Assembly: GCF_022682495.2 (NCBI RefSeq)
Contig: NC_071397.1
Coordinates: 18,114,739 to 18,178,738 of the forward strand
Reading direction: 5' to 3'
Length of the DNA stretch: 64,000 bases
Origin: Desmodus rotundus
Lineage: Eukaryota; Chordata; Mammalia; Chiroptera; Phyllostomidae
In this document: piece by piece, positions 1-13,215 of the stretch
Layout of the letters: each line of letters starts with the position of its first letter
How positions within the stretch are numbered: the first letter of the stretch is position 1
Translations under genes and position numbers: made by a program
The notes under the pieces: model-generated
The model's database searches: none
What the model was told of the DNA's origin: nothing
What the model saw: only the letters and a program-made list of their open reading frames with translations

Positions 1-884
1 TTGCTCTCTCAGACCCTTTCTTCTATGTGGGGTTTTTCCACGATGCATAGCATGGTCTTGCTTACACAGAGGACACTAATTTAGTGTGGGTTACAATGGA
101 TAACAATTAAAAATGTAATATTTACTCCTTCCAGCTGAGTAAATATTTAACTTACTGAGTATGACTCTGTGACAACTTGTCCGGACACTGCCATTTCCGG
201 TTGTCAGGGAGCTAACTTGTTTCTGTGCTAACTTGTTGCTGCTCTAGTCTTTACCTGCCTGGTTCATATGGAGAGGATGGGGCTTACACAGTAGAGCAGG
301 GTGTTGTTCTTATGCATTTGGTTACCTGCATCACGTGCCAACCTATCGTAGAGGCCAAGTCCGCACCAGGCTGAATGCTCGTAAAAGAGGTGATGAGGCC
401 AGGAGAGATGGAACCTGCAGATGCCTCTCAAGCCAGATGGCTGGGGTTGAAGTTCAGATTTTGCCATCTGCTAGCTGCACGATTTTGGCCAGTTTACTTA
501 ATTTCTGTTCCTCAGTTTCAGTTTCCTCTGTAGCATGGCAGTGGCGGTCATTGTATTGATCTGCTAGCACTGTTCGGAGGATTAAAGTATGTAACAGAGT
601 AAGCACTATGTAAGTACTTAGTTGCCTCAGCCACAACTATTTTCACACTTGCCTTAAATCTTTGTACGTACATGTGGATTCAGATGCAATGCATGAAGAT
701 TTGAATATGAGTTGTTAGGTTTTCCACCCTTCAGCAATGATTCTAGAAGGGTAGAATAGCACACAGCAAGTTTTATCTGCGAAGGCAAAGCCACCTCAGA
801 AGGGGCCGTGATGGGTGAAAGCCAGTTCCTGCTGTACCGCTGCTCTGCACTGGTCAAACCCGTTCACGTCAGGACAAAGAAAGG
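1..884. other. Intergenic DNA, nothing recognised
   Basis: AT-rich sequence without splice-bounded coding frames. The short open frames here show no family resemblance. No repeat was recognised with confidence. Confidence 0.5.
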
Positions 885-1290
885 CTGGGGCACTTCAGAG
901 TAGAGGAGACTAAAGACGCATGACAACCAAGGGCGAGTCATGGTCCGGGGAAGGTTCCTGGTTTGCTCCAAAAGACGTTAGAAAACCTGGAGGGATGGGA
1001 GTACAGCCTGACACCATCATGACTATTATTCAATGTCAAGTTTCTCCTGTGATAACTGTAATGTGATTATGTAAGAGGATCTTCTAATTCTTGCAATACG
1101 TGTGTGTGTGAGTGTGTGTACCGTGGACAGAGGAAGAGAAAACAGAGATGAAGAAAGATTGAGAAAGTAAATGTGAGAAAATGTTTACATTTGATGATTC
1201 TGGGTTATACAGGTTTCTTCTATTTTTTTACACTCTTGTATTTTGGCAACTTTTCTATAAATTTAAAATTATTTCAAAATGAAAAGTGAA
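885..1290 (+). repeat. Old L1 3' UTR fragment (L1ME-like)
   Basis: The order of phrases follows the 3' UTR of old mammalian L1: 'agactaaagacgcatgacaa', then 'tgataactgtaatgtgatta', 'gtaagaggatcttctaattc', and a tail 'aaattatttcaaaatgaaaa'. A short GT-rich run (about 1,098-1,122) sits where such elements often carry a dinucleotide repeat. Family assignment is from memory. Confidence 0.55.
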
Positions 1291-3899
1291 AAAAATAGTC
1301 CTGTGTTTTGGAGACTCTACTTTCCAATTTGAAATATGGGTGAATTTTAATTTACAGTTTTTAAAATTATGACAGAATTTTTTGAGCTGCAAATTGGAAA
1401 ATTTTATCTGAAGAATTTCTTTAAATGATTTTAGTATAAAAGTCCTCTAAACATGACAAGTTAAGGGACATTAAGAAACATAGTTCTTTTGAAAAGAACA
1501 AAAATACACAGGAAGAAATACAATTTAATAAACTACATTTATTGGTTAGTAGAAGAGTTGAATTTTCAGCCATCCATTTTAAAGTCAGTGGTATATTGGT
1601 CCACCTGTATTGTCTGAAGAACTCAGTTTGTTCAATAACTAGGTTTCCTCCCAATTTTTTGGTAAATACCAGAGTAATAGAATTGAGTTATTGTTGAAAT
1701 TTCCAATTCATCTGAAGTTCATAATGTAAAATTGTAAATGTTCTTAAAAACATGTACATTCTTAAAATAAAAATGCCCAAAAGTTAAAGGACAAAGTCAT
1801 GTATTTTCTTTAATCCTGGAATATTCACATTCATGGAATAAAAATCTGTAGGTAAATTTCATCGTCTGTGATACGTAGTTTTTTTGTGCCATATTCAGCT
1901 ATTCCGTTCTCTTTAAGATAAGATTTTCTGATGCAAAGTTAATTTAAAATTACATATCAAATAGCAGGGAATGTTCAAAACACAAGCTGGCTTCCAGTTT
2001 AAAACGGAATGTGTTCTAATGCAAACTTTTCTAATTTTACACACCCATGATCTCATCCAGACACTGAAAAATGATGAATCTGCACAACTGTGACACAGGA
2101 AATGAAGCCCGAGCGACAGCCAGGAGCTGGGAGGAAATACCATACGTGAAAATCTTAGGCAGCTTGACTGAGAAGCCCTGTCAGGAGCCGCCACAGCTTT
2201 GCCCCGACACAGAAAACACTTCTGGAGGTTGAGGGAGGCTTCTGCCTGCTCGGTGCAGGACCTCAAGACCAGAGGCAGCCAGAAGACCGGGCAGCCGCTC
2301 TGCTGTGAAGGGGAAATATCATGGGGAAACAATATAACCCCAAAGGAAGGAGAGGAAAGAAAGAAGCCAGTGGAAATACTATTAGTGTCATTCAAAGCCA
2401 AATTTATTTGTCAGAAAAACAAGGATCATTTTATAATGATAACAGAAGATGTAAAATTCATGAGTCTTTATAGTACTATTGACTTAAATAGGGAAAATAG
2501 TTTATGAAAAATCAAGGAGAAATGGACAGAAATCTGATTGTCATGAAAGGTACTAACATATCTTTCTCAAGATTTGGTGGCCACTGAAAAATAAATGCAA
2601 TTGAATCAGCAGGCAGATGTTAAACTGGAGTCTTAGAAGCAGAGACCAGACCTTTCTCACGCGTCCCTGGACCACCTGCAGCAGCTGGCGGTACACTGGC
2701 ACGCCAAGGGAGTTCTGCTATACAATCAGAATCAGAAAATGCAGAAGCCACATTTGCATGAGCACACCTAGCATATACTAAGAAAAGTTTAACCAACCAA
2801 AACTCTTCAATCTATGAATTATCTAACAAATTCCGAAATAAGGTCTTAGAATATTTATGTTTAGAAACTTCAAACCCCGTCTATAAGCTAGAGGAGGATA
2901 TTCACTGCAGCGCTGACGCTAACACGGGATGCTGGGAAGAGCCCGACAGCGTCCTAACCCGACGCCCGTCAGCTGGCGACTCTGCGGCTGGAACTGAGGA
3001 ACGTCGCTGGGTGTTGCTATCTCCACATACTATGCAGGACGCAATTATTACCTGAAAAAAACTACATGGAGGAAAATATATAATATGCTACCATTTATTC
3101 AGAAAAGGTGGCAGGGACATGAATGTATAAAATCACAACAATGAAGGAAGAGCATTATTTTAAAAACTGAAAACAAAAAAAATTGGTTACTTATATTGGG
3201 TAGAGGGTAGAGGAAACATGGATAAAAGCTATACCTTCTGATGATACTTTGTTTTGTTCATTGGACTTTGTTCATTTGGACATTGGACTATGTAAAGATT
3301 TTACATAATTATAAAAACAAATTAAATTAAAAAAATAATCCCCCAAACGGGAAGCAAAATCAAAACTACTGCATTGAATTAGTGGCTTAACTCCACAGAG
3401 AAGAATTTTTTCAACTGACTTTAAAATAAAAAACAGTTGTTTAATGTATAAACCTAGTGATATGTAACCTAAGAAGAAAAGGAATCAGAAACACACATTA
3501 AGCTACTTTCAATTCCCATGCCGTTTGTAACAACAGCACTGTTGTTCTGAAACTGTGGTGCATGATATAGGATATGGCAAATAAATAATTACGGTTACAT
3601 TGTTAAGAATCAAGGTGTTAATATGCATTGGAAAAGATATAAAATCAAAAAAGTGCAAACCCTATACTCCTAAATTTGAATCGAAAAACATCAGTAAAAA
3701 CTTAGGATGTATTTTTCTTCAAAAACAGCAAAAAAAGTGTTTCCCAGCTTTACCCACCAGCAAGGCCTAGAAACAGTGGCCAGCCTGGTAGCAACGAGCT
3801 TCCGTGGTGCCCAGACCGTGATCTCCAGTACTTTTTCCTGCTAAAAAGAACCCCAATTCTTGAAGAAACAGCTAATTTCAAGACTAGAGCAGGAAACAC
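1291..3899. other. Intergenic DNA with a CpG-dense patch
   Basis: Mostly AT-rich unique-looking sequence. About 2,905-3,015 is a short cluster of roughly a dozen CpGs in an otherwise CpG-poor region. About 3,040-3,330 resembles another L1-type 3' tail, but too weakly to call. No gene is seen. Confidence 0.4.
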
Positions 3900-4490
3900 G
3901 TAAGAAGGTCCTGAAACATATTGTCATATAATAAAGCCAGATCTTTTCAATGACCATCAAAGTAACGAAAAAAAGACTCAGAAGCTGGTTTGAATGGCCA
4001 AAAAGGGAAAAATTTGAGCAGATATGCCTCAATCTATGAGTTCCTAAGAAATAAAGAACTCGTGGCCAGCTGTAGAGGGTTGTGAGAATTGGTAAATGCG
4101 AGGACAGGATCAAGCATTTATCCTAGTTGAGGAAGGGAAGTTCCTCGTCCTAGAAGTTTTCCTGCTAAAACATGAAGAAGGAACTTGGACACTAATGACA
4201 CAATGCGTTTTGGCTAAATTTCTAACATCACACAAAGAGAGACAGCTGGGCATTATACATCCGCTAATGAAAAGTCCTGTCACTATCATCAGCGATGTCT
4301 TCTTGCTAAAATATCCGCTGGGAAGTGATCAAGTCTATAACAAAGTGTCCATTAAAGAGTGAGAACACGGGAAATGCAGGGGACCACAATATATTAAAAG
4401 GCACTATGTGGAAGCAATCAGCAAAATCCAGAATGTTAGAAATTCTACAGGACAAAGAGACCCAGTTTCTTCACCATATAAATGGCAAAG
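3900..4490 (+). repeat. Possible old L1 3' UTR remnant
   Basis: Contains 'aaattctacaggacaaagag' followed by 'cccagtttcttcaccatata' and 'aaatggcaaagagggaagag', which resemble the conserved end of L1ME-type 3' UTRs. Divergence is high, the left boundary is uncertain and no ORF2 coding is visible. Confidence 0.4.
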
Positions 4491-6599
4491 AGGGAAGAGA
4501 GAGAGTGTATGTAGCAGATGCTGTCGGTGCCTGCTCTTATCTTTTGTGCCTTCACTGTGTAACACCTGACTTCTGGCTGTCAGTAGCTGCCTCTCTGTGC
4601 CAAGGAGCTTTCCCCCCCTGAATCATGAAAGGCTGCTCTGCTGCTTTGGAAGGTTGGAAGGACAGAAGTGCCAGGCGTTTAATGCTGCATAAGCAGCCTT
4701 TAACCAATGGCTAAAGGAAGCGGGTGAATAAATACCCAGCTTCTTCAACTCTCAGGGGGTTAATTCTCAGAGAGGTGTGTGTGTGTGTGTGTGTTAAGCT
4801 TCAGTTATCCACTGGTAAATGGTTTAATAGTTTAATATGCATTATGTATAACATATATTTTAGCCACAGCACTGGAATATGGGGGATATTTTGATGAGTC
4901 AGTGGAACAGAATATGAGACAGAATATTTACAAGTAAGACTGACAAAATCTAAGCTCGTGAGTGCTAACTCCACCTAAGAGTTATGTGTTTCTAAAATTT
5001 GCAAGATGACTGCTTTTGTTGGGACCAAACCACACAGCTGATAAAATTAAAGCTTTATTTGGGGAAAATCTTTTAAATACAAAAATAGTTTATTAAGTGG
5101 AGGGTTAGGATATGTGTGAAATCTTAGAAGCCTATAAAGAGGCACTTGCAAGCAATATTCCATCATAAAAAATACAGAAACTTTCCATCTTAAAAATTGT
5201 AGGTGTATCTCTATATCAGTCCCTAAAAAAAATTCGATCACTACCAGGGATTCACAGTATTGGGGAGATCTGCTTTGGGCAGGATTGTCTAAAGATATGA
5301 CAGTCCTTCTTTTCAAACAATTGGGTAGAAAAATAGTAATTTAACTTTACAATAAGATTTGATTTTGATTCTAAAAAGATTCATTAGAAAATTCTGAGAT
5401 GTACACTGGAATACTTTTGGAATGTCCTTCAAACAGGCGAAGTTTAAACTGGAAAAAGAATAAAAGGTTAAACATTTTATATTTATAAAAAGTCCAACTA
5501 CTTTTCCCCCATCTAGTTAAAAAGTTGGTACCAACAAGACTAAGTAGCTTCATATAGAACACAATTAGTTTTTTGTTAGATTCTATTTCATGTACTTATC
5601 TTTGCTTTCCACTTTTTTTCACCTAAGTGTAACTTATGTTATCAAGCTATATTTTATAAAACCTTCTAAGAGGTCTTTTATTCTTTATGGAAAATGGTGT
5701 GGGAATAACTACTTAACGAGTTAAATGTATAAACGACAACTAACTAAAGATGGACACAATAATGTACACAGGGATTGTCGCCCTCACACTAACAATCAAA
5801 GACTTTACTTTCTAAGGCATTTCAGAGAATGAAATTCCCAGCCACATCGTCAGCTAAATTTACTCAAATTCACTTTCTGGATTTAGCTGTTTGGCCTGTA
5901 TGGTTAAAACTTATTAAGTTTGCAATCTCTTGGAATTAAAAGTTATTGAATGAACAAAATTAATTTCAACGAATGATGGATTTAAAGTTTCTGCCAACAA
6001 AGAGTCAAATAGATTTATTGTAAATGCTAAAAAAAAGTCATATGATTTCCCTAACATGTTAAAAGATATTGTAGCTCACCCAAATAAACCTGCATTGGCT
6101 AAGCATTTAATAATAAGAAGGATTTTAAACTGCCCTTCAACTCAGTATATTAAAAATCAGCTAAGACAGTAGTTAATTCTAACTTCAGAAATTGTAATTC
6201 CTATTAACTCACACATCTTTCTTTCACATAAAATTTTATCTGCAGAATTTCCATTTTGATCTTTGTGCACAATTGTGCTGAGTTCTACTGCTCACCTTCT
6301 TTCAACCTTTCTGCTGAAAGGCTTCCTGAACCTTCTCTGAGGATCCAAGTCCACAGTAGGTGTATGAAAGTCCCTTCTGCTGATGCAGTGGGATGGGAGG
6401 GCACAGAAGCCCCCTCTGAACAAAAGTCCTCTCTCTTCTGCTACTTCTCATTGCTGTGTAAACTTGTCCTTAAATTCCATGCACTTTTGGACCTACTTAC
6501 AGTAACTCTAAGGAGACAAGTACTTGTTTATTTGGGGAAGGGGTCAGCGGAGGCCAAGATCCTCACAGTGTATTGTGCAGACACAGCCTTCTGTGCACC
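4491..6599. other. AT-rich intergenic DNA
   Basis: No gene recognised. A (GT)10 microsatellite lies at 4,775-4,794. The rest is AT-rich with no clear interspersed repeat. Confidence 0.45.
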
Positions 6600-6770
6600 T
6601 GTCCCCAGCCTGGAGCTTTGCATTTCTTGTCTCATTGTATCTTGTCAGCAGCCCTACTAGGGAAGAATACTCATTTTGTACATTAGGAAACTGAGGCCCT
6701 AGAAGGCACTGGGCCACCTGACTGTGTGCTGTCAGCCTGTCTAACCCGAAACCTTTTGTCTGCACCACCC
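6600..6770 (-). repeat. MIR SINE fragment
   Basis: The reverse-complement MIR core is visible: 'cattaggaaactgaggccct' corresponds to the 'cctcagtttcctcatctg' core, followed by the region read as 'gccacctgactgtgtgctgt'. Ancient and diverged. Confidence 0.55.
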
Positions 6771-9700
6771 ACGGTCAGGCCGGCAGAGAGTAGAGCCTTG
6801 AGGAAACGGGCCACGGACCACCTGCTGAGCACTGTGGGTTGACCAGGCCTGAGGCACCAGGCACACAAGGCGGTTACAGGCTCCTGGTGGCGAGAGGCAA
6901 GGAAGCACCACAATAAAGGAGGCGTGGGGCACTGGAAGAAGCTGGGGAAAACTTTCTTTCAAACTTCACCATTCCCCTTACTGCCAGACCATGCTGGAGC
7001 TTGTTTATCATAGAAGTCAGGGTACCCCCTGGGTCTTTAGAGCACCGATGTTTTTGCTGAAAAGCCCAGGAAGTGTTCCTCTCATGGAGAAGTCTTTTTC
7101 TAAATTCAGAGTCTCTCTTTTATGTGCCTTGTCGGGTGCAACGCGCATGTTTGAGAACGTATTTGCAGTAATTCCTCATGCTTGGTTTTATTTTTCCTCT
7201 CCTTGTTATTTAATGTCTCCTTTTCCTTTGCTGTATCCAAAGATACCAGTCAAAGGAGCCAACCAAAATATCCCCTCTTATCCAGAGTTAAAATGTTCAG
7301 ATACGGGTACATGGCTCTGTTAGGTAGGAGAGAGTAACATCCAGTTATAATAAAACGAGGCAGCACATCAGTGATTCCTGACACTAAGGTCCCCCCTCTC
7401 TCTCTGTCTGCCTGTCTCTCTTTCTCATGCTGCCCACAAGGTGCTCTGCTCTGATGATCAGGGGAGAGAAGACAGGAGATGAGAGTGCCAAAGCTTTTTA
7501 CCGGTCTCCACGTACCCTTTTTTCTGAGTGCCAATTCAGCATGATCTAGACAAGGAACAATCATATGCAAGGTTTGAAACTAGCTCTAGTAAAAGGGGAT
7601 TTACTGCAAGGACATGAGGAGACATCCTGGAATGCTTCTGAGGAAAGTCTCTCTTGCATTGTCTCCCAGATGGAGGTCGCGGCTGCGCTCTGCTACTGCT
7701 TGGGACTGCTGCAGTAACGCTCACCTAGTGACCACAGTCTGGAATCGCGACACAACTGCTCACGTTTATTTTCAAAATGCGGTTCCTTTTAGCCAAGGTG
7801 CTGCAAGTTGTTTCAAGGGAAGCTATAAAATGCTTGCAATAAAAGTCATGTTACTTCACATTCATTAAAAAAAAAGAGAGAAAGAATCTATGCTTTATAA
7901 TGTTTTTCATGTAAGTGCAGGAGTGGAGGTAGTCATATCAGGACTTGATAAGTAGATAATGATAGGGTGCCAGAATTCCAGAGGCTGGGAGTCATTGTTG
8001 GGCGTGGTCAGAGAATTCACTCCTTTGCTAGGCATGTGGCTTTGAGCCAGCATACCTCATCATTCGTTCCCCTCTATTTTCTGCCCCCTTTTAATACTGT
8101 CACAGTTTTACCCAGGGGAATGTGGCATGTAAGGTATTTCTGTTTGCCCTTTTGATATCCAGATAGCTCCTTCTGAGACACACGGTGACTTGTAAGGGCT
8201 GATGTGCTGTTCTAGTTCTTACCAAGTCTGCTCTTCCTTCTGTATTAAGTATTTGATCAGAGGTCAGAACATCAGGCTTCGATGGTAAAATGAGGAGCTG
8301 GAAACAGCTACACAAAGGGCATTCATTGAATCTAAACAGATCTAGAATGAGAGACCAAGATTAAGGAAATGAAAGGCAAATTTGTTTTCATTAAAAGAAA
8401 TAAAAATGTAAAGAGAGTATTCAAAGGGATAGATGGGTGATGGAAAGAACTTGCAGTGATCTTGGCTCTCTGACAATGACAGGTTGGTCACTTCTGTTGC
8501 AAAGACTACAGCCCTAGCGTACTGTCCATACTACTGTGTTAACTTCCAGAGGATGGGACTTGATGAGTCAGACATAATTCCAGAGTGCCTGGTCAGGGGG
8601 ACACTGGAAGTACTGGGATGGCCAGTGTTTTGGTCAGATTCGATAAAGGACATTCTGGGACACGGAGATATGGAAGCAATTTTCTCCTGTACTGGGAAAG
8701 GATGACGCAATAGATGACAACAAACATTTGGGTGAATCCCTCCATGCAGGCTCGGAGGGAGTTCGTGCCATCTGGCAAGTGGGTGGAAGGTTTCCTTAGT
8801 CCTACGTATCCCTCCAGGGCCCTGCATCCAGGCAAGAGTGGGACCAACCTCCCCAGTCCACTTGTGAATGACCTCAGGGAATGAGGTAAGGGAGAGGAAG
8901 AAACCCCTTTTGGTCCTCCCTGAAGGACTCCCCAAAGCCCTTTTAGGGTCTCAACTGTAAAGTACAGTGTTCTTTTAACGTAATATTAATTGATTAATTG
9001 ATTAATGAACTGATTGATAGGCATTAAGGATTTAAACATGAAAACTATGTAACTCTTAAGGAGTTACAGTTTACTGAGGAATATGGATAGATATTTATGA
9101 TACTGTGTGATAAGGTCAATAACACACCAAGTACAGATGTAGGGAATCATCTGGGCTCCGTGTCGGATAACATGTCTCTGGGTGCCCTTTACCTACAGGC
9201 CAGAATGGGCTCAACTCCAGTTATTCTGAATGAGACCTGAATCCAGGGACCCCAGAGTACCTCCTATCTGGAGCCATGCCCACTGTCTGGAACTTCCCAG
9301 TGGCCACCAAGTGTGGTCCCCGTAGGCCTATCCATTATTATGCATTCCACATTGCTCCTTCCGGAGCAGACACCTGGCAGGTGGTGTCAGGAACAGTACA
9401 GCATGTGTTCGTCCCAAACGACCTTTGCCACAGGCCTGCTCCCAGTCAGGTTATTGCTGGGGAACTGACATCTTTGCTTCCTGATTTGTATCTCACTCCC
9501 TGCAGCCCTGTTACCCGGGGCCAGTTGGTTGAAGAGGTCAAAGGGAAAGACACCAGGAAAGGATTGACCTGAAGCTCAAGAAATCAGCAGTAAACCGTCA
9601 GCCCATCATAACCATGGATATGAAAACAGCAGCATATGAAAACAGATGGTCCTTGCTATGAGTAACTGCAGGTATGCTGGGTAAATATGATGTCTCTGTT

Positions 9701-11040
9701 AGCAGTTCTTCCTGTGCTAGTATTTGGGAAAAAATAATTCTCCTTGCATGCAAAATTATAAAAGGCATACTGTAAAGAAGATGAAAAAAATGCTTCTGTT
9801 TTAGACAAAGCTTGTGAAGGTTCAAGAAGCACCTATCTATTGGCCAAACTGAGTTTCCATGGCTTAAAAATAAAATAAGAAAAATAAATGTCTTGCCTTC
9901 TCATTCTACTTAAAGTCACATTTCTCAAACCTTTCTTCTTCACTTGAAAGCAGGGCTTGAGAAATAGTCAAAAGAGGTACCGGGTAAGACTGGAGTTTGA
10001 CCAATCTCAGGATGAAACCTGTTCTTAGAAATAGAGAGAGATGCTTGCTTCCAGAAACTCTCTGAACACCATATAACACTGAAGAAACTATACTCACTGG
10101 CTTAGAACTTGATAAAATAATAGCTAACATGTATCAGGTGCTTATTATAGTCAGTCCACTTCTAAGTGGTTGTTTATTTTGCTGATTTATTTATTTTCTT
10201 AGGATGTAAAGGATTAGCAGACCCTTCAGTTTCTCTTACATTCTAAGATGAAGCTGTCATGGAAGGACAGATTCAGTGAAAAGGGCACAGCCAGCATATT
10301 GCGTAGAAGTCCCTGTGGCTTAACAGTGGAGACTGGACATTGTGCCCTTCAGGGAAAAGTGATGAGATCAGAACAGACTGGGACCGCTCAGGTCTGGCAC
10401 TTTTGACACAGAGCCTGGATTATTCATAAATGATCTGGTTGAGGGGATCCAGGCACACAATTCAACCGAGGCATCCATCCGTAGGGGCTGGCCAGAAAGG
10501 CCGTTTGAGTTGAGAACAGGGGCATGCAAGGCCAAAGCAAGAGGCATGGGAATGGGGTGCAGAAGGGCCTTAGCTCCTGGGACAGAGCACTGGTGTTTGG
10601 GGTACTCTGGGAGGACTCTGTGAAGAGGTCTCTAGCAGTTATTTGGGTGTCTTCTCCCATGGCTTGGTGACTCAGGCAAAGAAGGTGACAAAGTATAAGA
10701 ATGACAATAGCAGTCATATCAGCCTTCAGGATTTTATCTCCTGCTTGAAGCCTCAGGATACACTAGACTGTGATTCAGTCTTTGATACCAGTTCTGGGAT
10801 TCTGATTCTTCATAGTACTATTTGGCATCCTGATTCTTATGGTTACTAGGGGTTTTCAGTTGTTTAAGTCCTACCTGGTTTGTACCAATACGTGCTAATG
10901 TCCAGCTTTTACCACTAAGCTCATAGGCTTGTCAAAGAAATGGCAGTGCTAAGAGAGCCACTGAAAATTGCTGCTTATGATTCACGTGTAGGGTGTGTGG
11001 TGTCTCAGGAACTCTCTCATTCCTAACTCCCTAAATTGAA
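6771..11040. other. Intergenic DNA, possible MIR remnant
   Basis: No gene recognised. 'aatagctaacatgtatcagg' near 10,120 resembles the end of an antisense MIR that decays by about 10,330. The short open frames here lack recognisable domains, so I treat them as chance. Confidence 0.4.
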
Positions 11041-11044
11041 ATAA

Positions 11045-11215
11045 AGAGTCGGCAAACGTTTTCTGAGAAGAGCCAGGTGGTGAATATTTAAGGCTTTGCT
11101 GCCATCGTAGTGGGGAGCAGTGACAGATGATGAGACAAATAGGTGTGGTTATGTTCCAGTAAAACTTTATTCACAAATCAAGCAGCCCTCAGACTTGGCA
11201 TGTGGGCCATGGTTG
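11045..11215. repeat. hAT-type MITE, MER-family-like
   Basis: Begins 'agtcggcaaacgttttctga' and contains 'gtggtgaatatttaaggctt' and 'ccagtaaaactttattcaca', ending in 'catgggccatggttgcgaac'-like sequence. The order matches a mammalian hAT-Charlie-type nonautonomous transposon whose ends read CAGNGGTCGGCAAAC. The exact MER number is not assigned. Confidence 0.55.
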
Positions 11216-11861
11216 CGAACCCATGATAGAAATAAATGAACAGACAAACAAATATAAGTTTCGTGGTTTCCATGAGCACTGTTTTACTTTCAATGGTCTT
11301 TTCTTAAAGAATAGGGGAAAGGAGGGACCATTTTGCCTGCACGGAAATATAAATATTGTCACTCCCTTCTGTCTTACATTTGTAACTTTGGAGGCTAATA
11401 GCCTGAAACCCGCTATCTGCCTGCTTTTAGGACACAGAAGGGGTGGAATGTATTGTTCCAGGTTTTCTTTAAAGAGAGGGACCCCATTTGCTATTTTTTC
11501 CCTCGTGTCCACTGAAGTTCTTTGCGCATAGATGGCCTCTGGGTAAGAGTTGAGCAACTTCTCTCAGGTGGCCTGTATTCTTTCTTTTTCTCATTGGCAA
11601 CAATGACCAACTTTGTAGCTTTACTTCTTCAGGGTGACCTGTCTACATAAAGAATTAATAGATATGAAGACAAGACAAATACTCTTTCTGTTAAAACCCG
11701 GACAAACACCAAAACAGAACTTGAGTGAAAAACTACTCAAAGAATCAAGTCCAAAGGTTAAACACGTTTGCCCTCCTTTTCTAAGGAATGGAGATATTCA
11801 GACCAAAGGGCAGAATTTGATTAACTCTAAATTCTTTTCAGTAGTTAGCCAATCCACCCCC
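11216..11861. other. Intergenic DNA, nothing recognised
   Basis: No repeat or gene was recognised. A 122-residue open frame on the minus strand (11,189-11,557) overlaps a 109-residue frame on the plus strand; neither has recognisable motifs. Confidence 0.4.
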
Positions 11862-12299
11862 TGTTACTGATTGGATTGTGACCTCCCGAAAGACATGCCA
11901 AAACCCTAACTCCTGGGACCTGTGAATGTCACCTTGTTTGGAAATAGGATCTTGGCACATGTAATCAGGTAGATTGACGTCCTTAGGCTAGGTCCTAATC
12001 CAATTTGGACAGAGTCACCCACAGAGGAGAAGGTCCTGTGAAAACACAGGCACTCCGGGGGACAGAAGCAGAGACTGCAGGGGTGTACTTACAGGCCCAG
12101 AAACGTCAAGGGTGGCTGGTAACGTCCAGAAGCTAGGAGACAAGCATGGAACACACTTGCCCTCAGAACCCTCCAGAAAGAACCAAGCACCTTGGCTTTG
12201 GACTTCTAGACTCCGGAAGTATGAAAGAATGAATTTGTATTGTTTTCAGCCACTCCATTTTTGGTAGTTTGTTATGGTAGCCCTAGAAAACGAATACAC
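11862..12299 (+). repeat. MaLR-type solo LTR (MLT1-like)
   Basis: Starts TGTTACTGATTGGATTGTGA and continues 'cctaactcctgggacctgtg', 'gtcaccttgtttggaaatag' and 'ggtcctaatccaatttggac', ending 'ccctagaaaacgaataca'. This is the order of an MLT1-type LTR of the ERVL-MaLR group in plus orientation. No internal retroviral coding sequence was recognised beside it, so it is probably a solo LTR. Confidence 0.7.
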
Positions 12300-12949
12300 C
12301 ACCCTTGGGCTGACGTAGAATACAAACTCACATTCTGTAGACTGTTCCCCTCTGCTCATGCTTTGTTAAGTATCTTCCTCTTCTATCCAGGCACCTCAGT
12401 AATGGGATAAACTTAACAATCCTGTCATCTGCACAGGGTACCTTCTGGTTTTATTTTGATTTATCTTTCAGATAATCTGGGGCTCTTAAACTCAAATGGA
12501 AGTGATCATTTTAATACTCTCCCTTGTTTGGTTTTGTGCAGGCAGAGCCAATGCCAAGGGCGGTTTGGCAAACTGTCAGCAACTGATAATATGACTGAAA
12601 AACCTGATATGTCAGCTATTGTTCTCCTGTATTAGCTTCTTTGGGTGCTATGAACTCATGAAATACAACAAAGCACTGTATTGTCAGGACTCTCCTGAAT
12701 ATATGGCCACTGTTCACACAACTGCTTTTGTGTTAGCCTGTGCCTGTCAAAGGGTAATTCTCCGCTGCTTTTGTTTTCCTCTAGAGCTTTCCCCTCTAAT
12801 TTGAGCTGTTCTTGATGACATGGTTATGAAGAACACCGCGTACCTGGTGCAGCAGACCGGCACAGAAGCACTGCCTCGTCATTCTGCAATGTTCCACTGT
12901 TGCAACGGGCCCCCTGTAGAGTCAAAGGAAGGACATTTCCCAGGAAGAA
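12300..12949. other. Intergenic DNA, nothing recognised
   Basis: No gene or clear repeat seen. Confidence 0.4.
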
Positions 12950-13215
12950 GAAGAATAACAGCTAACATTTATTGAGCGACTCTTACGTGCCAAACACTCC
13001 TCTAAGTGCCTGAACTCTTTTTGTTCCCACAGGAACCCTCTCTATGAGGCAAGTGCTATTGCTACCCTCACCTTACAGCTAAGGCATGAACAACAGCGAT
13101 TAGTGAAACGTGCCCGAGGTCATAGGCTGGTGAGGGCCAGGGCTAAGATTATGAACTCAGGTTGTCTGGCTGCAAAGGCCTTAATCATTACTCTGTTGGC
13201 TTTCTACCTGGGAAA
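12950..13215 (-). repeat. MIR SINE, near full length
   Basis: Antisense MIR: 'acagctaacatttattgagc', a degraded 'gtgccaaacactcctctaag', the core near 'caccttacagctaaggcatg', then 'gcccgaggtcataggctggt' and 'aactcaggttgtctggctgc'. Confidence 0.7.
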
